Positions 1 to 6,954 of a stretch of 60,068 nt of DNA are shown here, piece after piece. The position numbers and the translations under genes are program-made. The notes beneath the pieces were generated by a model that did not search any database, had not been told where the DNA came from, and worked only from the letters and a program-made list of their open reading frames with translations. The stretch comes from Planctomycetota bacterium (GTDB taxonomy: Bacteria; Planctomycetota; SZUA-567; H5-PLA8). How positions within the stretch are numbered: the first letter of the stretch is position 1; every line of letters begins with the position of its first letter. The stretch spans positions 1 to 60,068 of the forward strand of contig JAKLKQ010000040.1 of the NCBI GenBank assembly GCA_023150555.1, given 5' to 3'.

Positions 1-106
1 TGGGCGTTCCCTCGACGCCCCCACAAACTAGGTTTCGGCGGGGTGCCCAAGGGACTTAAGAACTTTTCAACAGAGCATCAAAAAATTAAAGAAAAATCTT
101 GTTCAT

Positions 107-535
107 GTGCTAAACGACGCCGAACTTGAAAAAATAGATCGTGAAATCAAAAAGAACATTCAGGCTCTTTTTGCACTTGGGGAGCATCACCTCCAGTTCG
201 CCTTAGCCGTAGATCGGCGCCATTGGCGTCAAAAAACATCCCGATTCTACTATGCAGCTCTTAATATTAAGCGTGCAGTATCTCTTTGTTATGATGGAAG
301 ATTTTCAACAGACAGCTCCGATCACAAGGTGGTGGGCTCTCTTCCCCGCGACTTTCCTGATGCTAATGCGTATGCCATCAAGCTGCCTAATCTGCGCGAT
401 GATCGAAATCTTTCAGATTACGGGCACGTAGCCGAAGAAGGCGACTTGGTTCTCCCCTTGGCTGAATCGGAAGTCGTAGTACAAGCCCTCACCCAACACG
501 CAAAGAAGTACCTCCAAGATCTAGGAGCACTCTAA
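107..535 (+). CDS. HEPN-like small protein, first gene of a HEPN/ATPase cassette
   Basis: 142 aa, GTG start. The sequence is mainly helical. It carries RFYYAALNIKRA near residues 46-57 and LRDDRNLSDYGH at 96-107. The latter gives Arg100-x6-His107, the R-x(4-6)-H arrangement expected of HEPN-fold RNases. HEPN proteins are commonly toxins or RNase effectors in defence and abortive-infection systems. That role is inferred here from motif and context, not from a confident family match. The stop overlaps the next start (TAATG), and a good AGGAG ribosome site for the partner lies inside this gene, so the two are translationally coupled. Base composition is clearly more AT-rich than everything after 2.1 kb, a sign of transfer. 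The frame is open upstream to base 32 without a better start, and the ribosome site of this gene is weak. The product could also be a non-catalytic HEPN-fold partner. Confidence 0.7.
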   Translation: MLNDAELEKIDREIKKNIQALFALGEHHLQFALAVDRRHWRQKTSRFYYAALNIKRAVSLCYDGRFSTDSSDHKVVGSLPRDFPDANAYAIKLPNLRDDRNLSDYGHVAEEGDLVLPLAESEVVVQALTQHAKKYLQDLGAL

Positions 536-2058
536 TGAAAGAAGCGGAAATCCATGCGGCCGCAGAAAAAGTTGTATCGCAGCTAAGTAAACGGCTAAAT
601 TTAATAGCCCTAGATCACTGCATTAAGGACCGACCAGATGGGCCATATCTTATAATTGAGGTGGCAAAGCCGAACGAACGCCTTTACAGGGCTCTCAATG
701 AAACTTTACCTGAAATATCAGAAGAAAACCCCTTTAAGGAAAGAGTGACATTATCTTCAAGAAAAAAGAATCCGCCAGATCGGCTAGGCCTACCTGAAAC
801 TCAATTGTTAAAGGCCGAGTTATCGGAAAGTTTGACCGTCGACAGACATACCTATACCGACAATTTTTTGGATAGGTACATTAAATCTGTCTTCGGGTAC
901 GAAGATCAGATCGTCACGGCGAGCAACTATATTGTCTATGGTAGACGTGGTTCCGGAAAGTCGAGCCTCCTCGCATATGCAATGCATCAATGCAAACAAA
1001 AGAGTGAGCCTTACGTATGGATCGACATGCAAGTATACTCGCAGATGGGTCGCGTGGAAATAACTCTTGACATTCTGCGCGAGATTATAGGTCACCTGGC
1101 CAAGTTGTCGAAATCAACGAATCTAAAGTCTCTTCATGAGCAACTGGCAGAAGCGGATCCGAAGGAATTAAACGGGAAAAACATCCATTCACAAATACCA
1201 AATATAAAACGGGCACTCGCTGAAGTAGTGAAAAAGTTTGGAAACATATCAATTTTCCTTGATGACCTTCATGTCATTAACCGTTCGATACAGGCTCTTG
1301 TGCTAAGTGATTTATATGCATTTTGTCGAGGTAATCGTTGCTATTTAAAGATTAGCGGGATTGAACATTTTAGTAGGCCCTGGGATGTAAACCAAAACAT
1401 TGGACTTCAGGCGCCACATGACGCTCAAGTACTTAAATTGGACTACAATTTAACAATGCCAGACAAATCCCGTGATCATATAAAAAGCATACTGGATGCC
1501 CATGCCAAATTTTGTGGTTTGCCTGAGATATCGTTCATTGCTGGCGAGGGAGTTCTTTCTCGCCTTGTTTGGGTTGCTGCGGCAGTCCCACGTGACGCTC
1601 TAAACCTTTTTGGCCAAGCTATAACCAAGGCAAGTGCCCAAGGTCAGAAGCGGGTTTCAATCACTAGTGTAAATGCTGCTGCATCGGAAATGGCAGAGCA
1701 AAAGATGCGGGATTTAGGGCAGGATTTGAGAGGTGAAAAGGAGAAAATTCTCTCGACTCTTGAGGATATAAAGACGTTTTGTATTAATGCAAAGAAGAAG
1801 AATGCGTTTCTTGTTGAAATAAATTCCAGAGGGGAAACGTATAAGAATGTCCAGGAGCTAATTGCACTTCGTCTTGTTCATGTGCTACATGAAGGTATCA
1901 CTCCTAACGAGGCAGGACGTAGATACCAAGCGTTACTTTTGGATTACGGATTCTATGTTGGGATTAGAGCTGCCAAGAGTGTCGACCTCTTCCAAAGAGA
2001 TCCAAAGACACCTTCGGCCAAAGAATTGAGAAAGTTACCCATTTTGGATGGCAAATAG
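535..2058 (+). CDS. P-loop (AAA/STAND-like) ATPase partner of the HEPN-like protein
   Basis: 507 aa. Walker A is GRRGSGKSS at residues 136-144 and Walker B is ISIFLDD at 238-244, with a possible sensor strand YLKISGIEHF near 270. The region after about residue 415 looks like a winged-helix segment (NVQELIALRLVHVL, then DYGFYVGI). The overall plan resembles ORC/Cdc6- or STAND-like ATPases that act as sensors or switches. The first 100 residues are not recognised. It starts at ATG 535, overlapping the upstream stop by one base, with AGGAG 7 bases upstream, so it is co-translated with the HEPN-like gene. It shares that gene's low GC and AT-rich codon use. By analogy with other effector plus ATPase pairs it may sense infection or damage and control the HEPN protein. 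No DNA- or RNA-binding specificity can be read from the sequence. Confidence 0.75.
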   Translation: MKEAEIHAAAEKVVSQLSKRLNLIALDHCIKDRPDGPYLIIEVAKPNERLYRALNETLPEISEENPFKERVTLSSRKKNPPDRLGLPETQLLKAELSESLTVDRHTYTDNFLDRYIKSVFGYEDQIVTASNYIVYGRRGSGKSSLLAYAMHQCKQKSEPYVWIDMQVYSQMGRVEITLDILREIIGHLAKLSKSTNLKSLHEQLAEADPKELNGKNIHSQIPNIKRALAEVVKKFGNISIFLDDLHVINRSIQALVLSDLYAFCRGNRCYLKISGIEHFSRPWDVNQNIGLQAPHDAQVLKLDYNLTMPDKSRDHIKSILDAHAKFCGLPEISFIAGEGVLSRLVWVAAAVPRDALNLFGQAITKASAQGQKRVSITSVNAAASEMAEQKMRDLGQDLRGEKEKILSTLEDIKTFCINAKKKNAFLVEINSRGETYKNVQELIALRLVHVLHEGITPNEAGRRYQALLLDYGFYVGIRAAKSVDLFQRDPKTPSAKELRKLPILDGK

Positions 2059-2129
2059 AGAAGGCTGATTGTCTGCTTCACTGTCCATGCGGCAGAAAAG
2101 CATTCTCGCACGTTGACCTGCTTGGCCTG

Positions 2130-2441
2130 ATGCATTGGATCGGCGTCGTCGCGGGTTGGGTCTTTGCAAATCGTCTGGCCGTGCACAAACGCCCCGCATC
2201 GCTGGCCCTGCGGGCGGCGCTTCTGGCGCTCCTTTACGCCGCGTCGTGAGGACTCGCCGGCGACCCCTCCGCGCGAGTGGCGGTGGCCGGTGTGGTCTTT
2301 TTCGTCTTCAGTTTCGCGATGTTGGCGCTCATCACCAGCCGCCGCAGCGCGTGGGGCCACGCGCTGGCGCTGTTCTTCGGCACCGTTGCCGTCTTCGGCG
2401 GCGAGCCGGTGGCGAGTTCCTTGCTGCTGGGCGTGAAGTAA
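2130..2441 (+). pseudogene. Broken small membrane-protein gene
   Basis: From ATG 2130 one frame reads MHWIGVVAGWVFANRL and a second hydrophobic stretch to TGA at 2247-2249. In the same frame it continues with two further hydrophobic segments (VAVAGVVFFVFSFAML and ALALFFGTVAVFGG) to TAA at 2439-2441. The high-GC codon use and regular membrane-helix pattern on both sides of the TGA suggest one polytopic protein of roughly 100 residues or more split by a nonsense mutation. The frame is also open upstream to the end of the ATPase gene with no convincing start or ribosome site. The gene may therefore have lost its 5' end when the AT-rich cassette arrived. Alternatively the two parts are unrelated small proteins. 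Confidence 0.5.
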
Positions 2442-2463
2442 CTACGTACTTACCCGGCCGCGC

Positions 2464-3384
2464 TTACGCCGGTTCGGGCTTCTGGCCGGCGGCGTCGAGG
2501 CGCTTTTTGGCCTCGGCGTAGACGTCGGGCTTCAGGGCGCCCTTGGCGACGACGGCGAGATTTTCCTTCAGGTGCTCGGGGCTCAGCGTGCCCGCGATGA
2601 TCGTGTCGATCTGCGGGTGGCTTAGCGTGTAGCGCAGCATGAAGTTCGTGCGCGACTCGCCGGGCTCGCGCAGCTCGTCGAGTCTCGCGGCCTCGAAATT
2701 CGCCCAGCGGTTCTTGTTGCCGCGCCCGATGCCGGGCTCGCCCTGCTGCACGCCGCCGCGGCAGATGATGCCGACGCCGGCCTTCCCTGACTTCTCGATC
2801 CAAGCCTCATGAGTGCGGTCCAGAGCCGAGTAGGGGATCTGGAAGGTGTCGAAGACGCCCCATTCGAGGTAGGTCGCGATGTGCGGCAGCGAGGTGCTGA
2901 TGCCGATCCAGCGCGTCTTGCCCTGGCGCTTCATGTCGGTGAGCACCTCGACGAGGTTCTGCGCCTTGGCTTCGTCGGCGGGCGGGTTGTGCAGCTGCAC
3001 CAGGTCGACGCGGTCGGTCTTCAGGCGCGCCAGGCTTTCCTCCAGGCCGCGAAAGCAGTTCGAGCGCGTGAACTCGTGGGGCGTCTCGTCGGTCTTGTCG
3101 TCCTTGCGCGTGACCTTGCAGCCGCACTTGGTCGCGAGGAAGTACTCTTTGCGGCGGCCGGCGATGAAGCGCCCGATGAACTCCTCGCTGCGCCCGTAGT
3201 CGTTGCTGGTGTCGATGAAGTTGATGCCGGCGTCGAGCACCGCGTGGAGGATCGTCTGCGCCTGCACGTCGGTGACTTCGCGCCCGCTCCAGATGCGGGG
3301 CCCGCGGATCTCCATCGCGCCGTAGCCCAGCACGGTGACGTTCATGTCGGTGCGGCCCAGTTTGCGCTTCGGCAGGATGCTCAT
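2464..3384 (-). CDS. Aldo/keto reductase family oxidoreductase
   Basis: 306 aa from the ATG at 3384, chosen because AAGGAG lies 7 bases upstream; an upstream in-frame start at 3423 lacks a ribosome site. The N-terminus (KRKLGRTDMNVTVLGYGAM) is typical of the family. DTSNDYGRSEEFIG supplies the catalytic Asp and Tyr, followed by the Lys of LATKCGCK and the His of VQLHNP. The predicted product is a cytosolic NADPH-dependent (alpha/beta)8 barrel reducing an aldehyde or ketone, possibly a sugar derivative; the substrate cannot be read from the sequence. The preceding bases carry TATAAT fused to the ribosome site (TATAATAAGGAG), so the transcript may begin very close to the start codon. It is oriented like the next gene upstream but separated by about 125 bases. 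Confidence 0.88.
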   Translation of the reverse strand: MSILPKRKLGRTDMNVTVLGYGAMEIRGPRIWSGREVTDVQAQTILHAVLDAGINFIDTSNDYGRSEEFIGRFIAGRRKEYFLATKCGCKVTRKDDKTDETPHEFTRSNCFRGLEESLARLKTDRVDLVQLHNPPADEAKAQNLVEVLTDMKRQGKTRWIGISTSLPHIATYLEWGVFDTFQIPYSALDRTHEAWIEKSGKAGVGIICRGGVQQGEPGIGRGNKNRWANFEAARLDELREPGESRTNFMLRYTLSHPQIDTIIAGTLSPEHLKENLAVVAKGALKPDVYAEAKKRLDAAGQKPEPA

Positions 3385-3509
3385 CGGGGATCTCCTTATT
3401 ATAGGAACGAATTGCTCTCTCAATTCCTAACCGCTGGCGCTCTGCAGGGCAACGGTATTTAACTGCGGAGAACGCGGCCGAAGCCGCGATCGCGCGGTTG
3501 AAGATGATG

Positions 3510-4817
3510 TTACGCGCGTACGACGTTCGGCGCGTCGCTCTTGATCGCGTGGCGCGTGTCGACGACCAGCGCGGCGTGCTTGACGACGGCCGCGTAGTCG
3601 ACGCTCGTATGGTCCGTCGCGATCAGCACGGCATCGTGGGCGCGCAGGGTGTCGGACGTGAGCGGCACGCTTCTTCGGCCCTGGTACTTCGCGTGCTCGC
3701 GCGTGGGCGGCACGGCGGGGATGTACGGATCGTGGAAGTTCACCTCGGCCCCGCGTGCCTCGAGCAGCTCCCACAGCACGTAGCCGGGCGACTCGCGCGA
3801 GTCGTCCACGTCCTTCTTGTACGCCAGGCCCAGCAGCAGGATCTTCGCGCCGGAGAGCTCCTTCTTGCGCGCGGCCAGCGCGCCTTCGAGGCGGTCGACG
3901 ACGTACTGCGGCATCGCGCAGTTGACTTCGCCGGCGAGTTCGATGAAGCGCGTCTCCAGGCCCTGCTGCCGCGCCTTCCACGTCAGGTAGAACGGATCGA
4001 TGGGGATGCAGTGCCCGCCCAGTCCCGGCCCGGGGTAGAAGGGCATGTAGCCGAACGGCTTGGTGCTCGCCGCGCCGACGATCTCCCAGACGTCCAGGCC
4101 CATCGCGTCGAAGACGGTCTTCAGCTCGTTGACCAGCGCGATGTTTACGCAGCGGAAGATGTTCTCGAGCAGCTTCGTGGCCTCGGCGGCGCGCGTGCTG
4201 CTGACCGGCACGACGCGTGGCACGGCGCGCCCGTAGAGTTCCTCCGCGGCGGCGCGGCATTCGGGCGTGAATCCGCCGACAACCTTGGGGATCGTGCCCG
4301 CGTGGTGCTGGGGGTTGCCGGGATCCTCGCGCTCGGGCGAGTACGCCAGGTGGAAATCCTTGCCGGCGGCCAGGCCGCAGCCGGCTTCGAGGATCGGCTT
4401 CAGTTCCTCGTCCGTTGTGCCCGGATAGGTGGTGGACTCGAGCACCACCAGCTGCCCGGCCTGGACGTGCGGGGCGATCTGGCGTCCGGTGTTGAGGACG
4501 TAGGAGAGGTCCGGCTCGCGGTTGGGCCCCAGCGGCGTGGGCACGCAGAGCAGGCAGGCGTCGACTTCGCCGACGCGCGCGAAGTCGGCTGTGGCCTCGA
4601 AGCGCTTCGTCGCGCGGGCCTCGGCGACGCGCTCCGCGCCGATGTGCTTGATGTAGCTTTGGCCGGCGTTCAGCGCCGCGACCTTGGGCGGATCGATGTC
4701 GAAGCCGATTACGCGCGCGCCGCAGCGCACGAACTGCATCGCAAGCGGCAGGCCGACGTAGCCCATGCCGACGATGCCGACGACCGGCTCCTTTTTGCCG
4801 TGCCCGCGCCAGGCCAT
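3510..4817 (-). CDS. wbpA: UDP-sugar 6-dehydrogenase, WbpA/WbpO type
   Basis: 435 aa. The start at 4817 is preceded by GGAG, and the long upstream extension of the frame is non-coding. GIVGMGYVGLP (residues 14-24) is the NAD-binding loop. GPGLGGHCIPIDPFYLTWKA contains catalytic Cys270 and is the signature of UDP-N-acetylhexosamine 6-dehydrogenases (WbpA, WbpO, VipA) rather than of UDP-glucose dehydrogenase. It oxidises a UDP-HexNAc to the uronic acid in two NAD-dependent steps in the cytosol, for O-antigen or exopolysaccharide. The WbpP/TviC-like 4-epimerase at 25.1 kb is the expected partner but lies 20 kb away, so the pathway is dispersed. It is transcribed divergently from the uracil-DNA glycosylase over a 226-base gap. 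Family is certain; the exact sugar is not. Confidence 0.9.
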   Translation of the reverse strand: MAWRGHGKKEPVVGIVGMGYVGLPLAMQFVRCGARVIGFDIDPPKVAALNAGQSYIKHIGAERVAEARATKRFEATADFARVGEVDACLLCVPTPLGPNREPDLSYVLNTGRQIAPHVQAGQLVVLESTTYPGTTDEELKPILEAGCGLAAGKDFHLAYSPEREDPGNPQHHAGTIPKVVGGFTPECRAAAEELYGRAVPRVVPVSSTRAAEATKLLENIFRCVNIALVNELKTVFDAMGLDVWEIVGAASTKPFGYMPFYPGPGLGGHCIPIDPFYLTWKARQQGLETRFIELAGEVNCAMPQYVVDRLEGALAARKKELSGAKILLLGLAYKKDVDDSRESPGYVLWELLEARGAEVNFHDPYIPAVPPTREHAKYQGRRSVPLTSDTLRAHDAVLIATDHTSVDYAAVVKHAALVVDTRHAIKSDAPNVVRA

Positions 4818-5043
4818 GCGTGCTTCTCCGGTTCGTGAAACCCCAAAACGAGTGTCAAAGGAGGGCTTGACTTGGCATGCCCGCATTTGACAAGTTCCCA
4901 TGATATGCCAAGCCACGGGCTGCGAAAGCGCAGGGCGAGGCGGCGGCGGGATGAAGGATGAGGGCTGGGGGATGAATAAGAGGATAGCAGTTTCGAGGCG
5001 GTAGGGAATCCGGTACGATTGGCTGGTCTTCGAAAGGATCGCC

Positions 5044-5808
5044 ATGCCCGACGACGCACCCATCGAGAACGTGCGAGCCGCGATCGCGCAGCGCCTGCGC
5101 CACGAGCGCGCGCTGGGCATCGAGACCGTCGCGCCGGTCGCGCTCGAACGCCGAGCCGCGCCCACTGCCGCGTCTGAAAGCATCCTTTATGACGACGTCG
5201 AGTTGAAGGAAGCGCCCGCCGCGCCCGAGGCGCCCGTCAACGCAGAGGACAAGGCCGCGCGCTGGGCGGCGCTGGAAGCGCGCGCGCAGGCCTGCGCGGC
5301 TTGCGCGCTGCACCGCGAACGGCAGACGGTGGTCTTCGGCGAGGGCAATCGCGACGCGCAGCTGGTCTTTGTCGGCGAAGGCCCCGGCGAGCAGGAGGAC
5401 AAGACCGGGCGGCCGTTCGTCGGCCCCGCCGGGCAGCTGCTTGACAAGATCATCGGCGCGATCGGGCTGAAGCGCGACGACGTGTACATCTGCAACATCG
5501 TGAAGTGCCGCCCGCCGGGGAACCGCACGCCCGCCGACGAGGAAGTGGCGCTCTGCCGCCCGTTCCTCGACGAGCAACTCGCGCTGCTGGCGCCCAAGGT
5601 GATCGTGACGCTGGGCGCGCCGGCGACGAAGACGCTGCTGGGCACGACGCAGGGCATCACGTCGCTGCGCGGGCATTGGCGGCTGTACAAGAACATCCGC
5701 GTGATGCCGACCTTCCACCCGGCCTTCCTGCTGCGGCAGTACACCGACGCCAACCGCCGCGCGGTCTGGAGCGACATGAAGCAGGTGGTGGAAAAGATAA
5801 AGGAATGA
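5044..5808 (+). CDS. Type-4 (iron-sulfur) uracil-DNA glycosylase
   Basis: 254 aa. The N-terminal 75 residues are low-complexity and Ala/Glu-rich. The catalytic domain follows: Cys84 and Cys87 (CAAC), GEGPGEQED at 111-119, Cys155 (VKCRPPGNR), Cys171 (ALCRPFL) and TFHPAFLLR at 223-231. The Cys spacing (68, then 16 residues) matches the four ligands of the [4Fe-4S] cluster in family-4 enzymes. It removes uracil from DNA and starts base-excision repair. The extra N-terminal part is typical of bacterial homologues once described as phage SPO1 polymerase-related. AAAGGATC precedes the ATG. The gene is solitary, divergent from the sugar dehydrogenase and convergent with the glycosyltransferase. Confidence 0.93.
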   Translation: MPDDAPIENVRAAIAQRLRHERALGIETVAPVALERRAAPTAASESILYDDVELKEAPAAPEAPVNAEDKAARWAALEARAQACAACALHRERQTVVFGEGNRDAQLVFVGEGPGEQEDKTGRPFVGPAGQLLDKIIGAIGLKRDDVYICNIVKCRPPGNRTPADEEVALCRPFLDEQLALLAPKVIVTLGAPATKTLLGTTQGITSLRGHWRLYKNIRVMPTFHPAFLLRQYTDANRRAVWSDMKQVVEKIKE

Positions 5809-5958
5809 TAATAGTGAAGAGTGCAGGATAAAAAAAGAGAAGGTGAAGGGCAGGACGAGAGTTTCCTGAACATTCTATATCTTTACTATTTTCATTTTAC
5901 ACTTAATCCTTAATGAAATTTGTAAGGACTCTTCTTAGGCGAATTCGTCCGATACCCT

Positions 5959-6828
5959 CTAATCAAAGGCCGGAAGGTCGCCGGGAACGTCTTCCAATTT
6001 AACCGTAGGAATCTGAGCCCATTTCCAGTCCTTGTCGGGAGGTCCGTTTTCCTTCGAGAATCTGTGCTTCCACTTCTCCTTGAATTTCAATCCATTTTTT
6101 ACGGTCAAATACGGATAATTCAGCGTTCCGGTTCGGCCGGTGGTGACGTTCTCGAAGTGGTACATCTCGACGCCGGGCTCGTAGCGGCAGACGTACCCGG
6201 CTTCGCGGATGCGGTAGCAGTAGTCGATGTCCTCGAACTGCACCGGCGAGAAGCGTTCGTCTAGCGGGCCCACATTCTTCGCCACGGCGGCGGGCATCAT
6301 CCAGCAGGCGCTGATCAGCGTCTGGCAGTCGCGGGGTTTCGCGAAGGCCGGATCGGTGCGCGGGCGGCCGCGCCCGCAGAACTCGACCTGCCCGCCGGGC
6401 GTGACGGCGGCGCCGGCACACTGGATGTCGTGGGGCGGCAGGGGGTAGATCAGCTTGGGGCCGACGACGCCGGCCTTGGGATCGCCCAGCAGCACCGCGC
6501 GGAGTTTCTCGAGCCAGCCGCGCGTGCGCACGCTGACGTCGTTGTCGAGGAAGACCCAGTATGCGCCGGTCATCCGCTCCATGCCGCGGTTGCGCGCGAC
6601 GATCGCGCCGAGGTTCTCTTTGAACGCGAGCGTCTCGACAGCGAGGTTTTCGGCCTTGGCCTTCGCTTTGAACGCGGCGAAGACCGTGGGGGTTTCATCC
6701 GTGGAGCCGTTGTCCACGAGGACCACCTGGAACGGGCGCAGGCTGCTGCGCAGCAGGGCGTCGAGGGTACGGCGCGTGTAGGCGGCCTTGTTGTGGGCCA
6801 GGATCAGGACCGAAACCGAGTCGTTCAT
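5959..6828 (-). CDS. Family 2 glycosyltransferase
   Basis: 289 aa. The GT-A fold is evident: SVSVLILAHNKAAYTRRTL at the N-terminus, VVLVDNGSTDET for nucleotide-sugar binding, the DxD-type metal site WVFLDNDVSV, and an acceptor-side segment PVQFEDIDYCYRIREAG with the ED catalytic pair. There is no membrane segment, so it probably works at the cytosolic face of the membrane. The likely role is transfer of a sugar to a glycan or lipid-linked acceptor. The next gene, divergent across 126 bases, is an O-antigen ligase/polymerase-like protein, which supports a role in surface polysaccharide. Donor and acceptor are unknown. The last 60 residues are Lys-rich and less conserved in appearance. The 150 bases between it and the glycosylase gene are AT-rich and hold no clear terminator. 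Confidence 0.88.
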   Translation of the reverse strand: MNDSVSVLILAHNKAAYTRRTLDALLRSSLRPFQVVLVDNGSTDETPTVFAAFKAKAKAENLAVETLAFKENLGAIVARNRGMERMTGAYWVFLDNDVSVRTRGWLEKLRAVLLGDPKAGVVGPKLIYPLPPHDIQCAGAAVTPGGQVEFCGRGRPRTDPAFAKPRDCQTLISACWMMPAAVAKNVGPLDERFSPVQFEDIDYCYRIREAGYVCRYEPGVEMYHFENVTTGRTGTLNYPYLTVKNGLKFKEKWKHRFSKENGPPDKDWKWAQIPTVKLEDVPGDLPAFD

Positions 6829-6901
6829 GGGGTACCTTTGTCGCGCGCAGGGCGGGCGGGGTCAAGGCCCGCAATCTGCGTTTCGCCCTTCGACGAACAG
6901 G

Positions 6902-6907
6902 TATACT
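6902..6907 (+). promoter_or_regulatory. Possible -10 element of the ligase gene
   Basis: TATACT, one mismatch from the sigma-70 -10 consensus, lies about 48 bases before the GTG start at 6955 in the short region divergent from the glycosyltransferase. The -35 region at the right distance is poor, so this is a weak call. Confidence 0.3.
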
Positions 6908-6954
6908 ATCGGCCCAGTCACGGGGTTTCGGAAGGGGCGGGGAGGCGGGACGCG

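Noticed and set aside
820..1095. Minus-strand frame inside the ATPase gene
   Set aside because: Runs antisense to the Walker A region; no supporting signal.
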